Assembly (NCBI RefSeq): GCF_016925535.1
Contig: NZ_CP070496.1
Location: forward strand, 2,852,001-2,916,000
Direction: 5' to 3'
DNA: 64,000 nt
Origin: Natronoglycomyces albus
GTDB taxonomy: Bacteria > Actinomycetota > Actinomycetes > Mycobacteriales > Micromonosporaceae
A program made the position numbers and the translations under genes. Shown in pieces: positions 48,650 through 58,209 of this stretch. Positions within the stretch are counted from its first letter, which is position 1; every line of letters begins with the position of its first letter. The notes under the pieces are model-generated. The model was not told where the DNA came from, did no database searches, and saw only the letters and a list, made by a program, of their open reading frames with translations.

Positions 48650-49309
48650 CTAAAACTCCAAGACGTACAGGCCAGCCAGCTCAGGGCTTTCGGCAAGGAT
48701 CTCCTCGGGCAGAAGCTCCAGCCGCACATCGCCGTAACGAGGGTTGATCTTGATGTCATAGTCGCCGACTTGCTCACTCAGGTCCTCGCTGGCCAGGGAG
48801 AGCGCCACCAAAAGCGGAAGATGCTGGTATTCGGGGTTGATCTCCCCGTGCAGACCATGCTCGGTCAAGTCGTTCTGCACCGACTGCAAGTGTTCGTCGG
48901 TGATCTGGTCGGGAATGTGGTCTTCCAGCAGGGCGGAAACAATCTGCCCCCGATATACGGACTCTTCAGTGAACAGCTGCTCAATCGTGCCAGGGTCCGA
49001 CCACGCGGGCGTGAGAATCCCCTCCGAGTCCAAACCCATCTGGCGGCCCAATTCCACCCAAGTGACGGCCGCGACTAGGCTCTGCCGCTCTTCGGAAAAG
49101 TCCGCGTGGCCCTGCTCGGCCAGATCGAAACCGCGCGCTTGGAGGTGCTCGTCGATATAGCTGTCGACGACTTCCTCATCAATACGCTCATCGCCGACGA
49201 AGACCGCCGCGCCCTGTTCGACCTGACATCCGGTCAAGGCGAGGGTGGCGGTGAGTCCGAGGCCCGCCATGGTCAGGAGTCTGCGCTTGGTCGCGGAAGT
49301 GTGCCGCAT
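48650..49309 (-). CDS. SurA N-terminal-domain-like lipoprotein
   Basis: A 219-aa predicted exported lipoprotein. The ATG at 49309 (MRHTSATKRRLLTMAGL) gives a signal with lipobox LTGC. In-frame sequence upstream to 49573 is not protein-like. The mature part (VFVGDERIDEEVVDSYIDEHLQ onward) resembles the SurA/trigger-factor peptidyl-prolyl chaperone N-domain found in actinobacteria between mfd and mazG. No PPIase domain follows. A chaperone role outside the membrane is inference from family and place. Confidence 0.8.
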   Translation of the reverse strand: MRHTSATKRRLLTMAGLGLTATLALTGCQVEQGAAVFVGDERIDEEVVDSYIDEHLQARGFDLAEQGHADFSEERQSLVAAVTWVELGRQMGLDSEGILTPAWSDPGTIEQLFTEESVYRGQIVSALLEDHIPDQITDEHLQSVQNDLTEHGLHGEINPEYQHLPLLVALSLASEDLSEQVGDYDIKINPRYGDVRLELLPEEILAESPELAGLYVLEF

Positions 49310-49729
49310 CTGAACCGCCTTTGTACTCGTGCACGTGTTTGCGAGTGCACTGATTTTGTGAGGTGCATTGCCGTCGATGAACACATCAGGGCCGGGCTCG
49401 GGCCACTTAGCCCCGCCTCGTCTGGAGGTGAGGCGCGACAGCCGACGGCACCGTTTGGATGAGCCCTGTGTGTATCGGGGTTCTGTGCTGTGAGGGTAGT
49501 CGCACCTACTGCGCTCGTCCCCTGAGGGGCCGCCACCGGTGAGGATCTCACGCTTTAATGCCCCGATCACCAAGATCGGTGCCGCGTCGTGAGTTCACCA
49601 GTGATACGTCCAAGGTGCGGGGTCATACGATCGGTGGCGATTCCATTTTATCCCACTGTGGGCATTGAGCGCCTGGCATTATTCCGCCGCCGTCTGCGCT
49701 CAGCTCGGCCGCCCATCACCGTGCCGCCG
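49310..49729. other. Gap between mfd and the SurA-like gene
   Basis: About 420 bases with no convincing gene, RNA or terminator. Possible promoter region of the SurA-like gene and mazG. Confidence 0.35.
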
Positions 49730-52700
49730 TTAGTTGGCCACAGGTTGACTGTGGTCGCTGGGCTGGGGAAACACATCGGTGATGAGATCGGCGCACCATT
49801 GCAAGAGCGGCAGGCCTTCCATTGGCGTGCCACCCACCCGGGCCGTCGACGGGCGCTTGATGGAAATGAGCCCGGCGGTGTCCTTGTACACGGCTTCCGG
49901 GTAGTGCCGTTTCAGCCGCATTTGCTTGGAATCGGGCAGCGTCACCCGTGAGAAACGCAAGTTGCGTCCCTGGAGTGCCACCTCTTGCAGCCCGAAGCGA
50001 CGGGCCAAAAGGCGGAAGTTCGCCACATGCAGCAAGTTCTCCACCGAGTCGGGCAGGGCTCCGTAGCGGTCCTCCAGTTCTTCGCGCACCGCATCTAGTT
50101 CGGCCTCGTCACGCACTTCGGCGATCTTGCGGTACATCTCCAAGCGCAGCCGCTCCACTGAGATGTAATCGACCGGTAGGTGGGCTTCAACCGGCAGCTC
50201 GATCTTCACTGGCGGGAGTTGTTCGTCCTTGGCTCCCTTGTAACGGCGCACCGCGTCGCCAACCATGCGCAAGTACAGGTCGAAACCGACATCGGCGATA
50301 TGTCCCGATTGCTCGGCTCCCAAGAGGTTTCCGGCCCCTCGAATCTCCAAGTCCTTCATGGCCACATACATGCCCGCCCCCAGCTCCGAATGCTGGGCGA
50401 TCGTGGCCAAACGCTCATGCGCGGTGTCCGATAGGGGCTGCTCGGGCGGATACAGGAAATAGGCGTACGCGCGTTCCCTGCCACGCCCAACCCGGCCGCG
50501 GATCTGATGCAACTGAGACAGCCCCAGGTGGTCGGCGCGCTCGACAATCAGGGTATTGGCATTGGGAATGTCGATGCCCGACTCCACGATGGTGGTAGAG
50601 ATGAGGACGTCGTATTCGCCTTCCCAGAAGCCCTGCATGATTTGTTCGAGCTGCTTCTCCCCCATGCGCCCGTGTGCGGTGGCGATGCGCGCCTCCGGCA
50701 CCAAATCACGTAGCGTGCGGGCCGCCTTATCGATGGACTCCACCCGGTTGTGCAGGTAAAACACTTGGCCATCCCGCAGCAGTTCCCGACGAATCGTCGC
50801 GGCGACCTGCTTGGCCTCCCACGCCCCCACATAGGTCAAGACTGGATGGCGTTCTTCCGGCGGGGTGGCGATGGTCGACATCTCCCGGAGGCCGGTGACC
50901 GCCATTTCCAAGGTGCGAGGGATCGGCGTGGCCGACATGGTCAGCACGTCCACCGAGGCGCGCAACGCCTTCAGCTTCTCCTTGTGCTCAACTCCGAACC
51001 GTTGCTCCTCGTCCACGATCAACAGACCTAGGTCCTTAAACCGGGTCTCCGACTGCAACAGTCGGTGGGTCCCGATGACGATGTCAATCTCTCCCTTGGC
51101 CAGCCCCTCCTGGATCTGGCGGGCCTCGGAAAGTGTTTGGAAGCGCGACAGTTGCCGGATACGAATCGGGAACTGGCCCATACGCTCTTGAAATGTCTTC
51201 AAGTGCTGGCTGGCCAACAACGTCGTAGGTACGAGAATGCCGACTTGTTTACCGTCTTGCACCGCTTTGAACGCGGCCCGCACGGCAACTTCGGTCTTTC
51301 CATAGCCAACATCCCCGCATACCAGGCGATCCATCGGCATGACGGCTTCCATATCGCGCTTAGTGTCAACGATGGCCTGATACTGGTCGGGGGTTTCGAT
51401 AAAGGCAAACGAATCCTCCAGTTCCTGTTGCCAAGGCGTATCGGGCGCGAAGGCGTGCCCCTGCGTAGCTTGGCGGGCCGCGTATAGACGGATCAGCTCG
51501 GCGGCGATCTCCTTGACGGCCTTACGCGCCCGATTCTTCGCCTTGGTCCAGTCGGAGCCTCCCAGCTTGTGCACAGTCGGCATTTCGCCGCCCACGTAAC
51601 GCGACAGCTGGTCGAGTGAGTCGGTGGGCATGAACAACCGGTCACCGGGCTGGCCTCGCTTGGAGGGGGCGTATTCGATGACGAGGTATTCCCGCTGGGC
51701 TCCACCGATGGTGCGGCGCACCATTTCGATATATTTGCCGACGCCGTGCTGCTGGTGGACGACGTAGTCGCCTTCTTTGAGTTCGAGAGGATCGACCGCT
51801 CCCTTGCGGCGGGCCGGTGCGCGGCGAGCTTGGCGAGCGCCAGCGGATATCTTGCCGCCAGCCACATCGGCGGCGGTGATGACAGCCAGGCGGGCGGTCT
51901 CATCGACGAAACCCACTGGCAACGGCCCCACGCATACCAGGACCGTCCCGGCCTCCATCTGCTCGGGTTTGGCCTCCACTCGGGCGCCAACGCCGAAGTC
52001 TCCCAACTGTTCGGCGGCGCGTTTGGCCCCGCCAATCGCGGGATAGACCAAGGCGACTTGCCAACCCTCAGCTGTCCAGCGCTTCACATCGTGAACGAGG
52101 TCCTTGGAGTTTCCGTGATAGCGCGGGGCGGCCGCGGCGGCCATCTGCACCGAAACATGGTTATCGAATTCGGCTGACAGCGCAAGGCCCGATTCACCGG
52201 TGATGGCGGCTAGCTCAGCGGCCGCGGAGTCGGACTCCTCCGGCGCCGAGGCGAAGGGGCTAATGGTCCACCAGCCATGGCCTAGGGCCAGAGCCGAGGT
52301 ACGTGCCTGGGCGAGGTCGCGGAAAGTGACCGCTCCTAGGTCGATGGGTGCTTCGGATCCTGCGGCGGCCGCGGACCAAGAGGCTTCGAGAAATTCGGTG
52401 GAGGTGGCGACCATTTCATGGGCGCGGGAGCTGATGCGCTCTGGTTCGACGGCCACCACCAGCGATCTGGCGGGGAGGTTCTCGTGGAGTAGCTCCATTT
52501 GGTCGGCCCCGCACAGGACTGGCAGGAGTGATTCCATGCCTTCTTGTGGGATACCTTCGGCAAGTTTTGAGCACATATCCGCCAGGTTTGGATAGGTATG
52601 CGCCAGCTCCTGGGCTTTCTGGCGGACCTCGGGGGTGAGAAGCAGCTCCCGGCAGGGCTCGGCGATGAGCTCGGGAACCTTGTCAAGGGAGCGTTGATCG

Positions 52701-53362
52701 GCAACGGAAAAGTAGCGCAAGGAGTCTATTTCGTCGCCGAAGAATTCCAGCCGGATTGGGTATTCGGCCGTGGGTGGGAAAACGTCGAGGATGCCGCCGC
52801 GTAGGGCGAACTGGCCGCGCTTTTCGACCAAGTCGACGCGCTCATAGGCGAGGTCGTGCAAGGCATTGGCCAGGCTGGTCAGGTCTTGTTCGTCGCCTTC
52901 GCGCAGGCGGATGGGCCGCAGTTTCCCCAGACCTTTCAGTTGGGGCTGCAAAGCTCCGCGTACGGGTGTGACGACGACTTTCAACGGCGCGGTGTGCTCG
53001 TTGGAGTGACCGACGAGTCGGTGTAGCAGTTGGATGCGGCGGCCCACCGTGTCCGAGCGCGGGGAGAGGCGTTCGTGCGGGAGGGTTTCCCAGGCCGGGT
53101 AGTAGCCGATGTTCTCTTCGGGCAGGTAGGCGGCGAGAGCGGCGGTGAGTTCCTCCGCTTCGCGGCTGGTTGCGGTGATGACGAGGAGGATTCCATCGCT
53201 GAGTTGTCGGGCCACAGCGGCCAGCGCGGTGGGCCGGGCTCCGGGTACGGCGACCAGGTCGAGTGCCGTGGGGTGGTCTTGGCTGGCCAGGTCGGTGAGT
53301 TTGCGCAGAGCCGGAGCGTGTGCGGCGGCATTGAGTAGTGGGAGAAGTTGCGGTTCGGTCAC
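49730..53362 (-). CDS. mfd: Transcription-repair coupling factor
   Basis: Removes RNA polymerase stalled at DNA damage and recruits UvrA. 1210 aa. The N-terminal UvrB-like domains include ETLPHERLSPRSDTVGRR. The polymerase-interacting domain is LKEGDYVVHQQHGVGKYIEM. The RecG-like motor has Walker A GDVGYGKTE, motif II LLIVDEEQRFG and TMSATPIPRTLEM, and ends in QIRGRVGRG. The TRCF C-terminal domain follows. GTG start. Nothing unusual in length. Confidence 0.97.
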   Translation of the reverse strand: MTEPQLLPLLNAAAHAPALRKLTDLASQDHPTALDLVAVPGARPTALAAVARQLSDGILLVITATSREAEELTAALAAYLPEENIGYYPAWETLPHERLSPRSDTVGRRIQLLHRLVGHSNEHTAPLKVVVTPVRGALQPQLKGLGKLRPIRLREGDEQDLTSLANALHDLAYERVDLVEKRGQFALRGGILDVFPPTAEYPIRLEFFGDEIDSLRYFSVADQRSLDKVPELIAEPCRELLLTPEVRQKAQELAHTYPNLADMCSKLAEGIPQEGMESLLPVLCGADQMELLHENLPARSLVVAVEPERISSRAHEMVATSTEFLEASWSAAAAGSEAPIDLGAVTFRDLAQARTSALALGHGWWTISPFASAPEESDSAAAELAAITGESGLALSAEFDNHVSVQMAAAAAPRYHGNSKDLVHDVKRWTAEGWQVALVYPAIGGAKRAAEQLGDFGVGARVEAKPEQMEAGTVLVCVGPLPVGFVDETARLAVITAADVAGGKISAGARQARRAPARRKGAVDPLELKEGDYVVHQQHGVGKYIEMVRRTIGGAQREYLVIEYAPSKRGQPGDRLFMPTDSLDQLSRYVGGEMPTVHKLGGSDWTKAKNRARKAVKEIAAELIRLYAARQATQGHAFAPDTPWQQELEDSFAFIETPDQYQAIVDTKRDMEAVMPMDRLVCGDVGYGKTEVAVRAAFKAVQDGKQVGILVPTTLLASQHLKTFQERMGQFPIRIRQLSRFQTLSEARQIQEGLAKGEIDIVIGTHRLLQSETRFKDLGLLIVDEEQRFGVEHKEKLKALRASVDVLTMSATPIPRTLEMAVTGLREMSTIATPPEERHPVLTYVGAWEAKQVAATIRRELLRDGQVFYLHNRVESIDKAARTLRDLVPEARIATAHGRMGEKQLEQIMQGFWEGEYDVLISTTIVESGIDIPNANTLIVERADHLGLSQLHQIRGRVGRGRERAYAYFLYPPEQPLSDTAHERLATIAQHSELGAGMYVAMKDLEIRGAGNLLGAEQSGHIADVGFDLYLRMVGDAVRRYKGAKDEQLPPVKIELPVEAHLPVDYISVERLRLEMYRKIAEVRDEAELDAVREELEDRYGALPDSVENLLHVANFRLLARRFGLQEVALQGRNLRFSRVTLPDSKQMRLKRHYPEAVYKDTAGLISIKRPSTARVGGTPMEGLPLLQWCADLITDVFPQPSDHSQPVAN

Positions 53363-53617
53363 TGGTTACACCCCGGGATTTGGCACGACGAATAGCCGAG
53401 ATTTCTCTCGGCGGAGGGGCTCGGTCTGGCCCCAGAGGGTCGGCGAGCCACCCGGACTACCTTACTGGGCGCATCGGACATTGTCCCGGCCATAAAGGCC
53501 CACCAGCACCGAGGGTGAGCCGGGTCACCATCCGGAGTTGGTGGGAGTTGTTTTGGGACGGACGAATCTCGGTGCCCGGGCGGCGACTGGGATTATGCGC
53601 GCGGTGGGCGGTGGGGC

Positions 53618-54436
53618 TTAGGCCTGCCGGATGAGACCGGTGACCATTGTTTGCACCTCGGGGACGTTCCAGAACATGCCAATGAGGGTGAGGATAGTGA
53701 GGGCGGGCATGAGGTATTTCTTTTCGGCCACTCCTCCGGCGCGCAATGCCATGAAGTCGGGCAGGCCGACGTCGTACCAGACTTTGCCGGCGATGGGGAT
53801 GGGGAACAGCACTGGGCAGCCCATTTTGGTGATCATGTCGCCAAGGGTGTGAATGAAACAGCCCATGGCCATGGCGATGCCCAGCAGGGCATAGGAGCGG
53901 TCTGGGGGGAGGACGTGGAACATGCCAAAGGCGCACACGAGCGAGGCGCCGGTGGTGATGATCCAGCCCTTGTCGCGGGCGGTGTTGGCCATGAGGCCGC
54001 GGACTGCCAGACCGGTGAGGAAGAACAGGATGCCGATGACGGCTGGTTTTCCGAAGTTGCTGGCTAGCGCGCCGGTTCCGAATCCCATGAGGATGGCGAA
54101 GACCCAGGTATGGGTGAAGGTGCGGTGACCATTTCGTCTTGTGCCGTCCTTTTTGGTCCTAGTGGCCATGTATATGCCAATGCAGAGGCGTTCGACAATG
54201 TTGGCCAAGACCATGGACACGCGACCGAAGGATCGGGCCACTGTGGAGCCGCCGCGGTTGGTGAGGACGCGACCGGCGCAGTCGATATCGGGGAAGAGCG
54301 CGGCCCCAGCGCAAATGATGGTGCCGACGGCGAGTTCGGCGGGGTGCTGATGGATGTCGAAGAAGCTTGAGGCGATCGCCGAAGCTCCGAGCCAGGCGGC
54401 GGCACCGGACATCGCGTGGGTGGGGCCCATGACCAT
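53618..54436 (-). CDS. YdjM/DUF457-type membrane protein (putative metal-dependent hydrolase)
   Basis: A 272-aa polytopic membrane protein. It starts MVMGPTHAMSGAAAW, with the typical T-H-x-x-S-G motif, followed by ALFPDIDCAG and HRTFTHTWVFA. These histidines and aspartates make up the putative metal site of the LexA-regulated YdjM family. Another HTLGDMITKMG motif lies near residue 195. About seven membrane segments. GGAG precedes the ATG. Substrate unknown. No SOS box recognised upstream. Confidence 0.88.
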   Translation of the reverse strand: MVMGPTHAMSGAAAWLGASAIASSFFDIHQHPAELAVGTIICAGAALFPDIDCAGRVLTNRGGSTVARSFGRVSMVLANIVERLCIGIYMATRTKKDGTRRNGHRTFTHTWVFAILMGFGTGALASNFGKPAVIGILFFLTGLAVRGLMANTARDKGWIITTGASLVCAFGMFHVLPPDRSYALLGIAMAMGCFIHTLGDMITKMGCPVLFPIPIAGKVWYDVGLPDFMALRAGGVAEKKYLMPALTILTLIGMFWNVPEVQTMVTGLIRQA

Positions 54437-54733
54437 GGTGGGGTCTCCTCATAGGAGTGTCAATCGGGGAGCACGAACTCGAACGAGCGTTGTCCGGGCG
54501 TCCACGGTGACGTTTGCGTCGGCTCGTCTACCTCTGCGGACGTCCTCCCCTGCGGGCGTGCAGGAATGACCCGAATAGTGCTCAAGAATTCATGGTCTAG
54601 GTTGCCAGACGGGTGCAACCTTGATTATTCGGGGTGAGCAGTGTGTCCGAGATCTTCTGGGCACAAAGCCGACCGTGAGCGCTCGAGGGCACGCGGGCAT
54701 CGCCGAGGTGGGGAATGGAGTTTGCCAGCCCTT
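54437..54733. other. Gap upstream of the YdjM-like gene
   Basis: About 300 bases between the YdjM-like gene and the MITE-like element. No gene recognised. Confidence 0.35.
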
Positions 54734-54734
54734 A

Positions 54735-54896
54735 GAGCTCCTATCAGGTTTGTTTCCGTGGCGAGGATGGTGTGCTGTCAGTGCGTGGGGAGGCGGAGGC
54801 CCTTGTTCATACCCAGCGGGTATGGGCAAGGGCCGACAACGCGGCCAGGCGCGACATCACTCCACCGCAGCAGGAAGAGAAACCTGATAGGAGCTC
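54735..54896. mobile_element. MITE-like element with 17-bp terminal inverted repeats
   Basis: The left end GAGCTCCTATCAGGTTT (54735-54751) is the exact reverse complement of the right end (54880-54896), 162 bp overall. Both sides are flanked by TTA in direct orientation, compatible with a 3-bp target duplication as made by some IS5-family (IS1031-type) elements. The interior has no transposase frame but has a long hairpin. The family link is inference. Confidence 0.65.
54798..54834. repeat. Long hairpin inside the MITE-like element
   Basis: A 17-bp stem (GGCCCTTGTTCATACCC and its near-complement, two G-U pairs) with an AGC loop. It may act as a terminator for flanking transcripts. Confidence 0.6.
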
Positions 54897-54915
54897 TTAG
54901 GTGATCTCGATACGA

Positions 54916-54952
54916 AGCGGCCCAAGGAAAGTTTTAGTTTCCCTGGGCCGCT
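54916..54952 (-). terminator. Terminator of ppc
   Basis: AGCGGCCCA / TGGGCCGCT extended by GGAAA/TTTCC with one mismatch, 17 bases past the ppc stop codon. Confidence 0.75.
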
Positions 54953-54968
54953 GTATAGCTCGTTGGTA

Positions 54969-57710
54969 TCAGCCGGTGTTGCGCAATCCGGCGGCGATGC
55001 CATTGACTGTCACCAGAAGCGCCCGCTTTAGCTGTGGGTCCACCGCGTCGCCTTCAGATCGGTAGCGGCGCAGCAGCGATACCTGCAAGTGGTGCAGGGG
55101 CGCCAAATAGCGGTCGCGGACGATGAAGGTGCGTTGCAGCTGCGGGTTGGTCTCGAGCAGTTGCGATCCGCCTGTGAGGTTGAGCAGTTCGGCGCAGGTG
55201 CGCTCGTACTCTTCTGTGATCTGGTCGAAGATCGAGTGCAGGTGGGGCGGAACGAGGGAATCGACATACAGCCGCGCGATGTCCAGGTCGGTCTTGGCCA
55301 GCGTCATCTCTACATTGGATATAAAGTTGCCGAAGAAACGCCATGAGCCGTACATGTCTTTGATTTCTTCGCTGAGCCCCGCTTCGCGGGCGGCCTTGAG
55401 CCCGGTGCCGACGCCGTACCAGCCGGGCACGATTTGGCGAGACTGGGTCCAGCCGAACACCCAAGGAATGGCTCGAAGGCCGTCGAGGCCTGCGGCCATA
55501 TTGGGACGTTTTGCTGGCCGTGAACCGATGTTCAACGCGCCCAACAGTTCGGTGGGGCTGACCGCCCAGAAGTATTCGGCGAGCCCCTCTTGTGTCACCA
55601 GGTCCCGATAGGACTGCTTGGCTTCCTGCGAAATTTGGTCCATGATGGAGAACCAGTTGTCGAGGACGGCCGTGTCGTGACGCGGCTCCACATGCAGCAG
55701 TGTCGCCTTCAGCGAGGCGGCGACGGTCAGTTCCAGGTTCTCGCGGGCCAGCGCGGGAAGTGTGTATTTGTCGGAGAGCACCTCACCTTGCTCGGTGATC
55801 TTGATCGAGCCGTCCAAGGTACCCGAAGGCTGGGCGAGAATCGCCTCGTAGGTTGGCCCGCCGCCGCGACCGACGGTGCCCCCACGGCCGTGGAAGAGCC
55901 GCAGCCGCACCCCATATTTGGCAGCCGTGTCACGCAGGCGGCGCTGCGCGGCTTGAATCGACCACTGGCTGGCGGCGATACCGGACTCCTTATTGGAGTC
56001 GGAGTAGCCAAGCATGACCTCTTGCACGTTGCCGCGCGCTTCCACGATTCCTCGATAGGCGGGCAGGCTCAAGAGGCTGTCAATGAGTGTGTCGGCGTTG
56101 TTGAGTTCCTCGATGCCCTCCAGTAGGGGAACGAAGCCGATGTCGGCACGACGGGCGTGAACGTCGATGAGGCCAGCTTCGCGGGCCAGGATCGCCGGGG
56201 CGAGCACGTCTGCGGCATCGTGCGTCATGGAGATGATGTAGGACTCGACGACTTCGGGACCGAATTGCTTGCGGGCATCGCGAATCGCGGAGAAGACCCC
56301 GAACGTCTTGCGGTTGGCCTCAGTTAGGTCGACGTACATGCTTGAGAGGGGGCGATGTCCCGAAAGTTCCCGGGCCAGCAGCTGGTTTCGTTCGTCGGCG
56401 CTGAGCGAAGCGTAGGTGCGGTCCAGTTCTCCGGTGGCGTCGAACATCTCCGCTAGCACTTCATGGTGGGCGTCGGAATGCTCCCGCACGTCCAACGTGG
56501 CTAGCTGCAACCCAAAGGCGGCGACGGTGCGCATGACGCGGTCGACAATGCCCCGGGCGGCCAACTGCCCACGGTGGCGGGCCAGCGAGTCGCGGATCAA
56601 CTGTAGGTCGGCCAAGAGTCCACCGGCGTCGAGGTAGTCGACCCCCTCGCGGTGTTCCAGGCCCTCGGCATGGCGGCGGCGGGTGTTACCGAGTTTCGCG
56701 ATGATGCAGCGGGCCTTGAGCCGGATCGGTTCCTCGGAGTGGACTCGTTGAAAACGCTTGGCAATGTCGAGGTGCTCCAGGTCCGCGTGCAAAGACTCCA
56801 TCAGTTCGGGGGTCGCCGGCTGGATCGCCTCGGAGACCGACAACTCGCCAAGCAGCTCCCCGACCGCTCCTTCGGCGGCGGCGATGCCGTGCTCATGCTG
56901 CATGATGAGCACTTGCCGCGTTACGTCCGGAGTGACAAACGGGTTGCCATCGCGGTCGCCACCGATCCAGGTGCCAAACCGCAGTGAGGCTTCCTGCGAG
57001 CGAGGGGGTGCGCCCAGGTGAGTGAGGACTTGGGAAAGGTCGGTGAGGACCTGCCCGGCCGCGTCGCGGTACAAATCGGCCAAATAGTAGACCGCGTTGC
57101 GCGCCTCGTCGGTGGGTTCGGGGCGTTCCACGCGCAGCTCATCGGTCTGCCACAGCATGTCGATGATTTCTGCCAGCCGGGCATCGGTGGCTTCGGTGTG
57201 AGCGCACCCGATGGTGGCCTCATCGATGGCTTCGGACTCCAAGAGATCTGCGACTTTGCGTAGCTTCGCCAGGATCGAGCGGCGGGCCGCTTCGGTCGGG
57301 TGAGCGGTGAACACAGGGCGAACTTCGAGGCGTTCGGCGGCTTCGGTCACCCGTTCGGGGCTGATTCCGGCTGCGGCGATCTCAGTACAGGCCCGTTCTA
57401 GCCATCCTCCGGACTCCACCCGCAGTCGACGCAGGTCTCGGGCCCGGTGGACCTGCTCGGCGATGTTGGCCAAGTGGAAGTACGTCGCGAAGGCCCGGGC
57501 GAGGTCAACCTCTTCGGTTACCTCCAGCCGGGCGAGGCGACGTGTGACGGCGGTGGGGTCGGTGCGAACCAGGGAGCGCACTTCCTCGACAAGTTCGAGC
57601 AGCTGCGGGCTGGCTTGGCGAACCAGGGATTCGCCCAGCAAGTTGCCGAGGCGGCGGATGTCGGCGCGTAGCTGGGTGTCGTCTGTCTGGCCGGTATCGC
57701 GGGTCTCCAT
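54969..57710 (-). CDS. ppc: Phosphoenolpyruvate carboxylase
   Basis: Fixes bicarbonate onto PEP to give oxaloacetate, refilling the TCA cycle. 913 aa from the ATG at 57710 (METRDTGQTDD), where GGAG stands nine bases upstream. The frame continues to 57974 but that part is not family-like, and an ATG at 57728 has no such site. Catalytic blocks: VFTAHPTEAARRS with His137, LGYSDSNKESGI, FHGRGGTVGRGGGPTYEAI, PWVFGWTQSRQ, and the C-terminal LRNTG. One of the few TGA-ending genes. Confidence 0.97.
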   Translation of the reverse strand: METRDTGQTDDTQLRADIRRLGNLLGESLVRQASPQLLELVEEVRSLVRTDPTAVTRRLARLEVTEEVDLARAFATYFHLANIAEQVHRARDLRRLRVESGGWLERACTEIAAAGISPERVTEAAERLEVRPVFTAHPTEAARRSILAKLRKVADLLESEAIDEATIGCAHTEATDARLAEIIDMLWQTDELRVERPEPTDEARNAVYYLADLYRDAAGQVLTDLSQVLTHLGAPPRSQEASLRFGTWIGGDRDGNPFVTPDVTRQVLIMQHEHGIAAAEGAVGELLGELSVSEAIQPATPELMESLHADLEHLDIAKRFQRVHSEEPIRLKARCIIAKLGNTRRRHAEGLEHREGVDYLDAGGLLADLQLIRDSLARHRGQLAARGIVDRVMRTVAAFGLQLATLDVREHSDAHHEVLAEMFDATGELDRTYASLSADERNQLLARELSGHRPLSSMYVDLTEANRKTFGVFSAIRDARKQFGPEVVESYIISMTHDAADVLAPAILAREAGLIDVHARRADIGFVPLLEGIEELNNADTLIDSLLSLPAYRGIVEARGNVQEVMLGYSDSNKESGIAASQWSIQAAQRRLRDTAAKYGVRLRLFHGRGGTVGRGGGPTYEAILAQPSGTLDGSIKITEQGEVLSDKYTLPALARENLELTVAASLKATLLHVEPRHDTAVLDNWFSIMDQISQEAKQSYRDLVTQEGLAEYFWAVSPTELLGALNIGSRPAKRPNMAAGLDGLRAIPWVFGWTQSRQIVPGWYGVGTGLKAAREAGLSEEIKDMYGSWRFFGNFISNVEMTLAKTDLDIARLYVDSLVPPHLHSIFDQITEEYERTCAELLNLTGGSQLLETNPQLQRTFIVRDRYLAPLHHLQVSLLRRYRSEGDAVDPQLKRALLVTVNGIAAGLRNTG

Positions 57711-58209
57711 GTAATTAGTCTCCGTCATAAATAGGCAGGAGGGGCGGCGCATGAGGACGACACTGTCCACCACTGGGCCAAATCCTACGTTAGAGACAGC
57801 ACCTTCGTCTGCTCGTGGCCAAGGTGCCACCGTCCACTGTTTGAGCGGCCCGGAGGTCTTACCTGTTCCCCTTTTAACGTGGGCGTCCCACGGGCCGCAA
57901 GGGGACCAGCCGCTGTGGAAGCACGCGAGAGCTTTGCGTATCTTCATACTCGGCGGCTCCACCAAGTTCGGCAATGCCGCCGACGGCTACGCAAACGCCT
58001 CCGGCCTGTCGTAGGGACACGCTACGTTGGGAATGCCTTGCCGCAGAGGAGGGCGTGGACAGTGGCTGCGGCGCGGCCGCGCGGCCCACAACAGCCCGAC
58101 CTGAGGTCGCCATGAGTATCGATAGGAACAAAGAGTTAAGAATCGATGCGGCATGTCACACATGACCTAAGGTTGGAAAGACCACCGGCGAGGAAGGGAC
58201 AGCACGGCA
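57711..58209. other. Gap between divergent ppc and the APS-kinase fusion gene
   Basis: About 500 bases. No gene or RNA recognised. Both promoters should be here. The last 25 bases hold the GAGGAAGGGA ribosome-binding region of the fusion gene. Confidence 0.35.
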
